From: Oceanobacillus neutriphilus
GTDB lineage: Bacteria > Bacillota > Bacilli > Bacillales > Amphibacillaceae
Length of the DNA stretch: 64,000 nucleotides
Assembly: GCF_014645515.1 (NCBI RefSeq)
Contig: NZ_BMLW01000004.1
Location: 124,001 to 188,000, forward strand
Reading direction: 5' to 3'
In this document: in pieces, positions 45,235 to 54,440 of the stretch
Position numbering within the stretch: the first letter of the stretch is position 1
How the letters are laid out: each line of letters begins with the position of its first letter
The notes under the pieces: model-generated
Databases searched by the model: none
What the model saw: the letters and a program-made list of their open reading frames with translations, nothing else
What the model was told of the DNA's origin: nothing
Position numbers and translations under genes: made by a program

Positions 45235-46248
45235 TTATATATCAATGATACACACAGGCTTTTGAATAGTAAATGTATTATTTGTCATTGAATATGTATC
45301 ATTCTTTTGATGGAGGACTGTTATATTATTACTATTCTGATTGCAAACAAATAATTGATTATTTATCGATTGATTACTACAAAAATGTCTGGGCCATTCT
45401 CCACTTACTGGAATAGAGGTCTCTTTTTCCAGTCTGCCGTCTTCTCTAACATGAAAAAGAGTCAATGAATCTGCTCCTCTGTTGGAGGTAATCACTTTAC
45501 CTTCAAAGTATTGAATTTCTGCACCATAGTTCTTCAAATCTTGTACTGTTTCAATTTCCTGAATGCACTGGATAGCAGCTGATGATTCAGCATACCGATA
45601 TACAAATACACTTGATTGATACTCATTGACTACATACAGCACCTGTTTATCAGGATGAAAAGCAATATGCCTTGGCCCGACTTTTTCCGGTATCGTAATG
45701 CTTTGCGAGGGCAGCAGGCGCATTTGTTTTTCATCCCATTGATAAATATATAATTTACTTTCGCCAATATCAGTCATTATGACAGAAGAAGTCTTTGGAA
45801 TTTGCCGGACTGTATGTATATGAGAGACTTGATTATTTGCAGAGGTGAAATCAATATATTCCACCTCTTCCTGCAAATCTCCCTTTTCATTCAGAGCATA
45901 AACAACAACGCCCGCTCTCGAATAATTGCTGACAAATAAATAATTTCCGCAGGTACTTACCTCCGCATAACATGGTCCGCCATGTGTTGGTAAACGACCT
46001 TTTTCTTTCAGCCGGCGATTTCCACCATCCAGTTCATAGCAGACTACTTCTCCGTCCTCTACTTCACTGACTGCATACACCCGATTTTTCATCGGGTGCT
46101 TTGCTAAAAAGGATGGATTAATGATACCCTCCTGCTCTCCTAAACGTTCAATATCACCAGATTCGGCATCTATTTTTAACCAGTGGATACATGCTGAATC
46201 CTTCTCCCCATAACAGCCGACAAGTACTTCTGTATACTGATTATTCAT
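45235..46248 (-). CDS. Lactonase-fold beta-propeller protein (Pgl/YbhE type)
   Basis: Cytoplasmic protein of 337 residues with repeated propeller blades: PSFLAKHPMKNRVYAVSE, HGGPCYAEVSTCGNYLFVSN and GPRHIAFHPDKQVLYVVNEY. This is the 6-phosphogluconolactonase (YbhE) family. In this cluster it may open a sugar lactone produced from the imported glycan rather than serve the pentose pathway; that is inference. GGAGGA precedes the ATG. It lies 46 bases after the GH20 gene on the same strand. Confidence 0.87.
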   Translation of the reverse strand: MNNQYTEVLVGCYGEKDSACIHWLKIDAESGDIERLGEQEGIINPSFLAKHPMKNRVYAVSEVEDGEVVCYELDGGNRRLKEKGRLPTHGGPCYAEVSTCGNYLFVSNYSRAGVVVYALNEKGDLQEEVEYIDFTSANNQVSHIHTVRQIPKTSSVIMTDIGESKLYIYQWDEKQMRLLPSQSITIPEKVGPRHIAFHPDKQVLYVVNEYQSSVFVYRYAESSAAIQCIQEIETVQDLKNYGAEIQYFEGKVITSNRGADSLTLFHVREDGRLEKETSIPVSGEWPRHFCSNQSINNQLFVCNQNSNNITVLHQKNDTYSMTNNTFTIQKPVCIIDI

Positions 46249-46294
46249 CCTATGTCCTCCTTATTACAGCTGAATTTAGAGCAATCTTAACTGC

Positions 46295-48202
46295 TTAATA
46301 AATTGGCAGTACATGAAAGAATACATTAGGTGATGCCATCCGATAGTAATAGCTGCACCAGCCTAAACCGCTGGATTCCTCTACATTTGGGGAGTAATAT
46401 AATCTCTCCTGTTCCAGTTCATCAATTTCATCAACATCTCCTTTTAAATACTCATCAATCCGTACGCAAGCTGTATCCAACCGCTGTAATAATCCTCCAT
46501 AACGGATATCAATTACTTCCCAGCCAAAAGGCTTGTTTAGGGACAGCCATTGCTTTCGATGAGCAGCTTGGAGTGTCTTCACACGCTCTATTACTTCTGG
46601 TATAGCTCTCCCGGCAATATCCTGCAGTTTTTCTCTGTCCGCGGCATCATAAGCTGCTTTCAATTCAACACCTAAATTTCCTTTTTTCGCAAGGACCCGG
46701 CAAAGCTTTTCCGGAACATCAAAGAAACCGCCCGGAGTCTGCTGATTATATTGCCTGATCTCCTCCGCAAGCTGTTCATAAAAGGCCCCTGCATCATTCT
46801 TTTCAACATGCTTATCAAATAAGCCCAGCAGTACATCCTGCCATAATAGGAATTTAGAAGGGTTGGTCTGCAGTGTATTTCCTTCATCTACGCCAGGCGG
46901 CTGATCCATTTTATTTAATGCCAGGAGTGCCTCCGGATCAATTCCTGTGCAAAACAAAGCACGTTCCTTTACATGGTTTGTATCTATTTCTGGATGGTAA
47001 GCATGTTCAGCATAATATTGCAGTCCATAAAGAGCATTGAATACATTGTTCTCATAGCCATCATCTCCCCAAAGCGTCACAAACACATCTTCAATACCCT
47101 CCTGCTTGCAGACATTTAGTGCAGGTTCACTGGCAGCCAGGGAAATTTGGTAGTTAGGGGCAAATGTATTCCACACCCACATCCCGCCAGCAAATGCCGG
47201 TGTACTGCCGAAGCGCTTCAATTGCTGCAGCATCCGCCCGTAATGCTCCTTATCTGCTTGAGCGTACTGCCAATACATATATTGCACATTATCTGGCAGC
47301 TGATTAACAATATACTCTGGTAAATCAGTTGTTTTGTCATAGCTGTCCCCTGTTTCGGAAGCCAGCTTCAAAAACATATCACTCCACATTATGGCATGGA
47401 GATGATATTTATCTGTTATCTCCACAATTTTATCCAAATGTGCTTTCATTAAATCAAAGCGGTTTTTAAACCCGTTGATATTTAAATATCTGCCGCGTCC
47501 TACCTCTTCTGCTTCATCCATGCCGATATGGATACGGTTGCTCCGGAAAGGCTTTGTTGCTGCAGCAATCATCCGGTCCAGTAAATCATACGTATCGTCA
47601 CTCTCTAATAATAAAGCCCCCCGCGTATCCTTATATTTATAAGCTGCATCCCATTTGAGAAATTCCTCTAAATGCGCCAAAGTTTGGATACAAGGTATCA
47701 GTTCTATTCCAAATTGATTTGCATAATCATCCAGCTCCCGCAATTCTTTCTCACTATAGCGCCCGCGCATATAACCAAAATATGGCTCTCCTTCTACTTC
47801 ATATGTATCCTCCATATATAGCATGGCTGCATTATGACCCATCACTGCTAATTTCCGGATAAAATCCTTTAAAGTAGACAGCTTCATTGTCATATTACGT
47901 GATAGATCAAACATAGGGCCTACACTGGAAAACTGCATCTCCTCCTGAATATGAATCTGCTTATTTCCTTTGCTTAACGCTTCTAAAACCAATCCCAATG
48001 CTCTAAAAAAATGACATGGCTGCTGATAGGTAATCATTCCGGCCCCTTTATCAAACTCCACTATTAATCCTTTGACATGGTCATCCTGCTTGCCCGTCAG
48101 TATGGTTCCTCCTTGTTCCACAACTGTAAATCCATAAGCATCCTGTAATTCCTCAATTCCTGAGCGCAGATTTTCCACGTCGCCCTTAAACAAAATATCC
48201 AA
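46295..48202 (-). CDS. GH20 beta-N-acetylhexosaminidase, GcnA-like
   Basis: Intracellular (no signal peptide) enzyme of 635 residues. GH20 features are an N-terminal GH20b-like domain (about 1-85), then the barrel with GPMFDLSRNMTMKLSTLKDF and the catalytic Asp-Glu pair in IHIGMDEAEEVGRGRYL; WSDMFLKL and YWQYAQ form the rest of the pocket. GMDEA..VG.GRYL resembles streptococcal GcnA, which releases N-acetylglucosamine by substrate-assisted catalysis. The start is TTG with AAGGAG nine bases upstream. It is the first gene of the minus-strand cluster and the main clue to its substrate. Confidence 0.85.
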   Translation of the reverse strand: MDILFKGDVENLRSGIEELQDAYGFTVVEQGGTILTGKQDDHVKGLIVEFDKGAGMITYQQPCHFFRALGLVLEALSKGNKQIHIQEEMQFSSVGPMFDLSRNMTMKLSTLKDFIRKLAVMGHNAAMLYMEDTYEVEGEPYFGYMRGRYSEKELRELDDYANQFGIELIPCIQTLAHLEEFLKWDAAYKYKDTRGALLLESDDTYDLLDRMIAAATKPFRSNRIHIGMDEAEEVGRGRYLNINGFKNRFDLMKAHLDKIVEITDKYHLHAIMWSDMFLKLASETGDSYDKTTDLPEYIVNQLPDNVQYMYWQYAQADKEHYGRMLQQLKRFGSTPAFAGGMWVWNTFAPNYQISLAASEPALNVCKQEGIEDVFVTLWGDDGYENNVFNALYGLQYYAEHAYHPEIDTNHVKERALFCTGIDPEALLALNKMDQPPGVDEGNTLQTNPSKFLLWQDVLLGLFDKHVEKNDAGAFYEQLAEEIRQYNQQTPGGFFDVPEKLCRVLAKKGNLGVELKAAYDAADREKLQDIAGRAIPEVIERVKTLQAAHRKQWLSLNKPFGWEVIDIRYGGLLQRLDTACVRIDEYLKGDVDEIDELEQERLYYSPNVEESSGLGWCSYYYRMASPNVFFHVLPIY

Positions 48203-48430
48203 ATATCTTCACTCCTTCATAATATATGCTGCTCACCTTAATTCATAACGTTATAATGTATTGTTTTATAAAAAAAGTTCTTCAAGGAGAACAGCATATA
48301 TAAATGATTTCTATTTGATTTTGAAAACCCTTCCAATATAGTTAAATTCGCCTTTTATTTGTAAACTCCTTCTTTTTCAATAAAAATTTTTTCATCCAGC
48401 TCCATCTGGATATGATTCCTTTTATACACT

Positions 48431-48852
48431 GTGGAAGCCTGACTGAGCGCAGACCAACCACGTAGACTCCTAAGTGGTTCGCAGGCTAAACCCGTGACTC
48501 CTGGGGTTGCGATTACTCACCCCATCGAAAAGCGTTGTCACAACGCCTGCACTTGCACGTCCTGGGACTGGGACTACGGTTACTCGTCCCACCGAAGAGC
48601 TTTTGCGATTACTCGCCCCATCGAAAACATTTGTGCATCGCAGGGCGAGCTGAAGATCCACTTGAAAAGCGGTTTTCTTTTCAAGTTAGCTGAAGCCGTC
48701 CCCATGGAAAGCGGAGTGGTTGGTCGGAGCGGCGCTGTACACAATCTGCATTTCAATAAAAAGGAGACAAAATGCAAGCAGGATAATGGAGAACATGCTT
48801 ATCCTGGTATGATAAGTTATAGATGTTTATTCCCAGGTGCTAAGGTTGAGTA
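48431..48852. repeat. Composite intergenic repeat element, copy B
   Basis: Related to 17405-17815 with the same end modules (GAAGCCTGACTGAGCGCAGA at the left; GCTAAGGTTGAGTAATAT at the right). It contains three copies of a degenerate 20-base unit, GATTACTCACCCCATCGAAA at 48511, GGTTACTCGTCCCACCGAAG at 48578 and GATTACTCGCCCCATCGAAA at 48607; copy A has two. A long open frame crosses it but lacks family features and a ribosome site. The flanking bases 48203-48430 hold the upstream region of the GH20 gene. Confidence 0.75.
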
Positions 48853-48928
48853 ATATTCTAAACAATTTAAAAATTTTTTACATATCCCTTAAACTTAAGC
48901 ATAAATATGTTATGCTACTTACATAGTT

Positions 48929-49198
48929 ATGACTAAGCCAATCGCAAAGGACGTGAATGTTTTGCTATTAAAAAGCAATTATAGATACGTTGATATCATT
49001 TCAATGATTCTTACAATCATTCTTGCACAGCCAATTGGTAAAGGTTTTTTAGGCCTTTACATAGACTTAGATAATATTATTTTTTCTATGTTAGCTGCCA
49101 TTCTTTTTGTTATCGTGCTGTATTATTTAATCTACTTTATCATTTCTTTCATAAGAATCTTTATCTTAAAAAATTGGTTAAAAAATAAAAAGCAATGA
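48929..49198 (+). CDS. Small two-TM membrane protein, unknown function
   Basis: Open frame of up to 89 residues with two long hydrophobic segments (about 22-45 and 48-78) and a basic C terminus (KNWLKNKKQ). I do not recognise a family. The ATG at 48929 lacks a ribosome site; AAAGGA at 48943 would better serve a GTG at 48953 or TTG at 48962, giving a protein about ten residues shorter. It lies just beyond repeat copy B, and its last codons overlap the terminator of the opposing symporter gene. Confidence 0.45.
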   Translation: MTKPIAKDVNVLLLKSNYRYVDIISMILTIILAQPIGKGFLGLYIDLDNIIFSMLAAILFVIVLYYLIYFIISFIRIFILKNWLKNKKQ

Positions 49199-49219
49199 AC
49201 CGCCTAAACAGTTCATTGC
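49175..49219 (-). terminator. Terminator of the symporter gene
   Basis: Minus-strand GCAATGAAC, ten bases, GTTCATTGC (49219-49192), followed by TTTTTATTTTTT. Confidence 0.8.
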
Positions 49220-49228
49220 CTGATTCAG

Positions 49229-50476
49229 TTATTTTTTTGCCATCGCAAATTCATGTTCATCTAATTTTTGCTCTTTATTATTGTTATTCAATGCAAATAC
49301 CGAGAAGATAACAAATAATACTACAATCGCACCCAGGATATAAAATGTTGTCTCATAGCTGGTCTGATCATAAATCCAGCCGACTAATGCCGAAAAGACA
49401 ATAACACCGAGTTCACTTGATACCTTAAATCCGATTAGATAAACGGTTGCAGAAAGCCGCACATCAAAGTTCGCAGCAATATATTTAAACACTGCAATCA
49501 ATAAAATCGGTAACTCTACTGCGTGCAGCATCTTCATAAATGAAATGCCAAATCCGCCAGTTACTGTTGCTGAACCGATAATACGGAATGCCATGATACT
49601 TCCTGCCAGTACAAGAGAACGCTTAATTCCGACTTTGTTGACGATAAATGGAGCTAAGAATAAGAAAATGGCTTCCACGAATACTTGTACAGAGTTAAGA
49701 ATTCCATAGACTGTATTCCCATCTGTACCGCCGCCGGAGAACAGGCTAACAAAGTATACCGGGAAGAGCTGCTGGTCATACACTGTATAAATACATACTG
49801 TTCCAAACAGATATATAATTAAGAACCAGAATACCTTATTTGAAAATAAAAAGCGGATATCCTTCATAGATATATTGGAAACACTTTTTTCCTCTGTTTT
49901 GGAAACTTCCACTTTAAAAAATACATTAATTAAAAGGAAGATAACCCCTGTTCCTGATGCAATCCAGAAATTAATATGCGGGTTTATACTCATTAATGCT
50001 CCAGCACCAATGGCTGAAACAGCGTAGCCTAAGGATCCCCACATACGCGCTTTCCCAAATTCAAAATCGTATTTACGGCTAAGTTTTTCTGTAAAGGATT
50101 CCAAAAATCCTGCTCCAGCAATAAAACCTGCTCCTAAATAGATAGCACCCACTGCTGCACCAACATAAAAATTATTTAAAAGTAACGGTTCATATACATA
50201 AATAACAAATGGCGCGATAAATACCAGTACCACACTCTGTAACCAGACCAGGTTCTTCTTCGTGCCTAACTTATCCTGCATATATCCATAAAGAATCATA
50301 AAGAATAAAGAAAAGAATGAGTTGAACGAATAAATTGTCCCTACCTGTGCACCAGTCAATCCAAGACTGTTATTCAGCCAAATTGCATAAAAAGACCACC
50401 AGATAGACCACGTAATAAAGAAGAAAAAGAGATAACCGGATGAAAACCAATACTTGCTATTCTTTAAAAAATCCAT
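49229..50476 (-). CDS. cscB: Sucrose/oligosaccharide:H+ symporter, CscB/LacY type
   Basis: Major facilitator of 415 residues with twelve hydrophobic segments. The N terminus YWFSSGYLFFFFITWSIWWS, YGYMQDKLGTKKNL and the charged E/R residues in KYDFEFGKARMWGSLGYA are typical of the LacY/CscB oligosaccharide:H+ symporters. It lies 64 bases after the GH32 gene on the same strand. Import here is without phosphorylation, unlike the scrA locus, so the cell has two routes for sucrose or short fructans. GAAAGGATC precedes the start. Confidence 0.9.
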   Translation of the reverse strand: MDFLKNSKYWFSSGYLFFFFITWSIWWSFYAIWLNNSLGLTGAQVGTIYSFNSFFSLFFMILYGYMQDKLGTKKNLVWLQSVVLVFIAPFVIYVYEPLLLNNFYVGAAVGAIYLGAGFIAGAGFLESFTEKLSRKYDFEFGKARMWGSLGYAVSAIGAGALMSINPHINFWIASGTGVIFLLINVFFKVEVSKTEEKSVSNISMKDIRFLFSNKVFWFLIIYLFGTVCIYTVYDQQLFPVYFVSLFSGGGTDGNTVYGILNSVQVFVEAIFLFLAPFIVNKVGIKRSLVLAGSIMAFRIIGSATVTGGFGISFMKMLHAVELPILLIAVFKYIAANFDVRLSATVYLIGFKVSSELGVIVFSALVGWIYDQTSYETTFYILGAIVVLFVIFSVFALNNNNKEQKLDEHEFAMAKK

Positions 50477-50540
50477 TTCGATAAGATCCTTTCTTTATAT
50501 ACCGGGGGAGGAGCAGTCTTGCTCCTCTGCCCAGCCATTA

Positions 50541-51965
50541 TTATTTCCAAATAGAATCCAGGCTTGTACATGTTATATTTTCTATTTGCAATGCTTCATC
50601 TACTGTAAATATTTCCATCTGCCCTACTGTTCCTTCTGGATAAATCAGATTTGTAGATACACTTAATCCATTATTTAAGAATACCTCCACGGACGATCTG
50701 TCAATAATCACTTTCAGTTCCTGAATATCCAGGCCATGTAAGCTGCCTTTTATTTTTTCCGGGAAATCCTCTGAAAAGTCAATTAATCCTTCTGTACGGT
50801 AGAACGTATATGTGTCTTCCGCTTTATTCACTTCTAAACTGAATACTTCATCTTGATCTGTAACAAATTTCACGCCCCATTCCATGCTGGCTGACGCTTT
50901 TGAAATCTGTAAATCTACTTGTCCGGTGTCGCTAATTTCATAGCTTTTTGCCGTATCATTCTGGATGTCTATATTCTGATAAGATTTCTCTTCTTTATTG
51001 TTATCTGTGATAATCGGTTCTTGCTTTAAGAAAAGATCTCCACCTATTTTATTTAAAGACATCTTCCGTACCAGACTCATTGCACTGCGCCAAGGAGATA
51101 CAGGAACAACCCCTGCATACTGCCAATTATTCATCCAGCCAATCCAGTATGTGTCTTCTGTATTATCCCAGCTGACTGCTGCGTAAAAATCTTTCCCTGT
51201 ATCTGCCCATTTTAAGGCATCCTCCGGTTTTTCATTCGGATGAAATTCTTTTCCATCAAAGCTTCCTGTAAAGTAATAAACGGCTGAACCGCCATTAGGG
51301 CCATCGGCATTAATACTTACAATAAGAACCCATTCCTTTTTAGAGCTGTTCTCTACTGGTAAATAAAGCAGGTCCGGACATTCCCAAACTCCGATATGAG
51401 AAGGGTATTCTTTTCCAAATGATGACAAATATGTCCAATCAATTAAATTAGGTGAACCATAAAACTGAATATGGTCTCCACATGCTAATACCATTATCCA
51501 TTGCTTACTGTCTTCATGCCAGGAAACCTTTGGATCACGAAAATCCTTTATTTTTGTATTTGGAATAACCGGGTTCCCTTCATACTTTATCCATGTTCTT
51601 CCTTTATCTTCGCTGTAGGCGATACTTTGCTGCTGGCTCTTGCCATCATGTGTAAATATTGCAACTAATCCGCCGGAAACGTTTTCAAACAAGCCGCTTG
51701 TATTATCTTTATCTACTACCGCTGATCCCGAGAATATTGTTCCTAATTCATCTGGAGCTAACGCAATCCCATGTTCTTCCCAATGATACAGGTCTGTGCT
51801 TGTTGCATGTCCCCAGTGCATATCTGCATGATCACTAGCATGCGGGTTTCGTTGATAAAATAAATGATACTCTCCCTCATAATAAACAAGGCCGTTCGGG
51901 TCATTAATCCAGTTTTCCTTTGGTGTGAAATGAAGCTGCGGACGATGTTTTTCTTGATATAGCAT
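50541..51965 (-). CDS. GH32 fructosidase (sucrose/fructan hydrolase)
   Basis: Cytoplasmic GH32 enzyme of 474 residues without a signal peptide. Catalytic motifs are WINDPNG (nucleophile), FRDPKV and WECPDL (acid/base), then WIGWMNNWQYAGVVPVSPWR, which is characteristic of levanase/exo-inulinase-type members rather than sucrose-6-phosphate hydrolases. It could split sucrose, levanbiose or short fructo-oligosaccharides delivered by the CscB-like symporter. It is the first gene of the operon, behind a perfect LacI-type palindrome and a cre site. AGAGAGGAAG precedes the ATG. Confidence 0.9.
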   Translation of the reverse strand: MLYQEKHRPQLHFTPKENWINDPNGLVYYEGEYHLFYQRNPHASDHADMHWGHATSTDLYHWEEHGIALAPDELGTIFSGSAVVDKDNTSGLFENVSGGLVAIFTHDGKSQQQSIAYSEDKGRTWIKYEGNPVIPNTKIKDFRDPKVSWHEDSKQWIMVLACGDHIQFYGSPNLIDWTYLSSFGKEYPSHIGVWECPDLLYLPVENSSKKEWVLIVSINADGPNGGSAVYYFTGSFDGKEFHPNEKPEDALKWADTGKDFYAAVSWDNTEDTYWIGWMNNWQYAGVVPVSPWRSAMSLVRKMSLNKIGGDLFLKQEPIITDNNKEEKSYQNIDIQNDTAKSYEISDTGQVDLQISKASASMEWGVKFVTDQDEVFSLEVNKAEDTYTFYRTEGLIDFSEDFPEKIKGSLHGLDIQELKVIIDRSSVEVFLNNGLSVSTNLIYPEGTVGQMEIFTVDEALQIENITCTSLDSIWK

Positions 51966-52010
51966 TGAAATCTTCCTCTCTTAAAATTATTCTATATTTA
52001 TGAAAACCAT

Positions 52011-52024
52011 TGAAAACGGTATCA
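52011..52024. promoter_or_regulatory. cre site before the GH32-cscB operon
   Basis: TGAAAACGGTATCA matches the CcpA consensus TGWAARCGYTWNCW at 13 of 14 positions. It lies between the palindromic operator and the GH32 start, which suggests glucose repression of this operon. Confidence 0.75.
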
Positions 52025-52061
52025 GTAATTTCTACGTACTATCATCTTATATTTTTATCAA

Positions 52062-52081
52062 TATGTCAACCGGTTGACATA
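52062..52081. promoter_or_regulatory. Perfect 20-bp LacI-type operator over the -35
   Basis: TATGTCAACCGGTTGACATA is a perfect palindrome. Its right half on the minus strand supplies TTGACA, the -35 of the GH32 operon; a weak -10 (GATGAT) follows 17 bases later. The LacI protein at 53136 is the obvious ligand. The same layout is seen at 30721-30736 and 30787-30802. Confidence 0.88.
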
Positions 52082-52110
52082 AATTTTTATAAATTATTTT
52101 TTAGCCTGAT

Positions 52111-52157
52111 AAAAAAGAGATGAATCAGGCGGCAGCTTCTGCCTTTGATTCATCTCT
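52111..52157 (-). terminator. Terminator of the fructokinase gene
   Basis: AGAGATGAATCA pairs with TGATTCATCTCT (52116-52127 and 52146-52157), followed on the minus strand by a T run. Confidence 0.85.
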
Positions 52158-52166
52158 GCTTAAAAA

Positions 52167-53018
52167 TTATTCTTTTACCGCTAAAGCTATACAGCCTTTG
52201 ACACCTTGCTCATCATTTAATCCTGGAGCAACAATCAATTCATCTACATTGTCTACTTCCATGTAACCATTCAACAATTCCATAAATTTCTCCCGGATCA
52301 TCGGGTAGAGCTTTTCCTGCTTCATTACTCCTCCTCCTAGAATGATTTTTTCTGGAGAAAGTATAACAAAATAGTCCATTATTGCCTGGGCAAGATAATA
52401 TGCTTCTAACTCCCATACATGATCCTGATCAGCCAAGTCTGCTCCCTTTTGGCCATAACGGGCTTCAATTGCCGGTCCTGCAGCTAACCCTTCTAAGCAG
52501 GAGCCATGACTTGGACATGCTCCTTCAAAAGCATCTTCCGGATGTTTTTTTAATAAAACATGTCCCATCTCTGAATGGTTTTTTCCCTGAAACGGTTTTC
52601 CGTTCTGAACAAGTCCAGCTCCAATACCTGTCCCTACTGTTATGTAAAGGCAGCTGGACACATCTTTTCCAATACCATATTCATATTCTCCCATACAAGA
52701 AGCAACCACATCGGTATTAATTGCTACCGGTACATTAAAACGTTTTTCAAGCTCTGCTACAAGCGGATAATAACGCCAGGGAATCTTTGGAGTATTTTCA
52801 ATTGCACCATAATTTTCACTGCCTGTACGCAAATTGATTGGCCCAAAAGCTCCTACTCCTAATTTTTCTATCGTGTGATTTGAAAAGAATTCTTCCACTT
52901 TTGCCAATGTCTCTTCAGGTGTTGTTGTCGGAAAAGCAGTCTGGTCTAAAATCGTTCCATCCGCATTACCTACTGCACATACAAACTTTGTTCCACCTGC
53001 TTCAATTGCTCCTATCAT
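52167..53018 (-). CDS. scrK: ROK-family fructokinase
   Basis: Sugar kinase of 283 residues. The phosphate-binding GAIEAGGTKFVCAVG lies at the N terminus, VNLRTG-type sugar contacts and TVGTGIGAGLV follow, and a zinc motif is seen in HVLLKKHPEDAFEG with CPSHGSC. This is the B. subtilis YdhR/GmuE type, which phosphorylates fructose. It would take fructose released by either GH32 enzyme. I chose ATG 53018, eleven bases after AAGGAG, because the GTG four codons earlier abuts that site. Confidence 0.9.
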   Translation of the reverse strand: MIGAIEAGGTKFVCAVGNADGTILDQTAFPTTTPEETLAKVEEFFSNHTIEKLGVGAFGPINLRTGSENYGAIENTPKIPWRYYPLVAELEKRFNVPVAINTDVVASCMGEYEYGIGKDVSSCLYITVGTGIGAGLVQNGKPFQGKNHSEMGHVLLKKHPEDAFEGACPSHGSCLEGLAAGPAIEARYGQKGADLADQDHVWELEAYYLAQAIMDYFVILSPEKIILGGGVMKQEKLYPMIREKFMELLNGYMEVDNVDELIVAPGLNDEQGVKGCIALAVKE

Positions 53019-53135
53019 CTTTGATATCACTCCTTACGTCTAGTATCATTCGATTATTATAGCAGATTTCCTTAATAAGGTGCTATTCTATCTTTTTTTA
53101 AATTCACCTTATATAGATGGATAACCAATAATTCT

Positions 53136-54125
53136 TCAAGTTACCAGCCCTGTTGTTTCCCCTCTCCAAATTGTGACCGGGAATGTTTTTTCTTTTTCCG
53201 CTTGCGGATCCCCGTCTATTTCCTGAATTAATGTATCCACAGCATTTTCTGCAATCTGATATGTCGGCTGGATAATAGTCGTCAGATCAGGGTAAAGGGA
53301 ACGCATTAGAGCTGTTCCATCATAACCAATAATTTTTAAATCCTCCGGTACACGGTATCCTGACCTCTTCGCATATTGCATTGTACGAACAGCCAGCAAA
53401 TCGTCACTTGCAAAAATACCATCTACATCCGGATGGTCCTCGAACAGCTGCTTTATAATATCAATATTACTTTCTAAATAAGCAACATCGGGAACATGAT
53501 AGGTTTCCGGCGCTCTGCCAGACTCCTGCATCACTTTTTCATATGCGTATTGTCTGTTATTTGCCGGTGTTTCCAAACTGGCGTCCCCGTTAATGTGAAT
53601 AATTTTTTTGCATCCAGCTTCTATCAGCTCTCTGCTCGCCATTTCTCCGCCTTGAAAGTTGTCTGAGCTGACAACATGAATATTCTCCGATAAATAATGG
53701 TCAATTGCCACTGCAGGAAATTGCTGCTTCTTATCCACTAATCCGCGATTATAAGTGACTACGATCACCCCATCTACCTGGTTGCGGCGCAACATTTCCC
53801 AATATTTCTTCTCTTTATCTGCTTCATGAAGACTATTGCAAAGCAGAACTTTATAGCCTCTTTCATCACAAATATTCTCAATATGGGCAACTAATTCTCC
53901 AAAAAAAGGATTGCTGGTGGAAGGAACAATCACACCGATTAAATAACTGCGCTTATTATACAAAGAACGCGCAAGGTCATTAGGGACATAATTAATTTCC
54001 TTCATTGCTGCAAATACTTTTTCTTTCGTTTTGCTGCTGATATACCCTCTGTCATTCAATACACGGGAAACCGTTGTCGGGGAAACTCCAGCTACCTTCG
54101 CGACATCCTGGATTTTAGGTTTCAT
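53136..54125 (-). CDS. LacI-family repressor of the second sucrose/fructan locus
   Basis: Regulator of 329 residues. HTH IQDVAKVAGVSPTTVSRVLN, hinge helix NDLARSLYNK, then the sugar-sensing domain ending GYDGTALMRSLYPDLTTI. It is similar along its length to the LacI protein at 32385, so they are probably paralogues. It is upstream of the fructokinase gene on the same strand. The palindrome at 52062 is its likely site. The start has AAGGAGA upstream. Confidence 0.88.
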   Translation of the reverse strand: MKPKIQDVAKVAGVSPTTVSRVLNDRGYISSKTKEKVFAAMKEINYVPNDLARSLYNKRSYLIGVIVPSTSNPFFGELVAHIENICDERGYKVLLCNSLHEADKEKKYWEMLRRNQVDGVIVVTYNRGLVDKKQQFPAVAIDHYLSENIHVVSSDNFQGGEMASRELIEAGCKKIIHINGDASLETPANNRQYAYEKVMQESGRAPETYHVPDVAYLESNIDIIKQLFEDHPDVDGIFASDDLLAVRTMQYAKRSGYRVPEDLKIIGYDGTALMRSLYPDLTTIIQPTYQIAENAVDTLIQEIDGDPQAEKEKTFPVTIWRGETTGLVT

Positions 54126-54440
54126 ATAAAATCTTCTCCTTTAAACCCACTTTCATTATCTATTGTTAAGCATAAAGGCTTTCTTAAATTACGTAAAGAA
54201 CGATTTTGATAATATTAGAAGAATTGCTATTGAAGGATTTGAAAAGCTTTTACACTAATGTTATCTTTTAAAGCAGAAAAAATAACTCTATCCTGCGAAC
54301 AATATTGGTAACCAACACAAAGGGGGTATTGCAAATGAAGGGAACAAGAGTTGAGAAAGGGGCAGGTTATATCCTTTTTCACCAAAAATGATATACCATA
54401 TTTTTAAACAATGAATTAATTAAAACAGAAAATAAAGAGG
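54126..54440. other. Intergenic stretch with no supported gene
   Basis: AT-rich region between the LacI start and the toxin-antitoxin remnant. An AAAGGGGG site precedes a possible 18-codon frame at about 54335, too short and unlike anything I know to call. No clear promoter or operator was identified. Confidence 0.4.

Noticed and set aside
48494-48853. Open frame of 119 codons across repeat copy B
   Set aside because: It lies entirely in the rearranged repeat, has no ribosome site, is rich in Cys, His and Arg without pattern, and is not kept in copy A.
54242-54258. TGAAAAGCTTTTACA as a cre site
   Set aside because: The essential central CG is replaced by GC.
54335-54391. Short frame of 18 codons with an AAAGGGGG site
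   Set aside because: Too short, no recognisable family and no conserved context.
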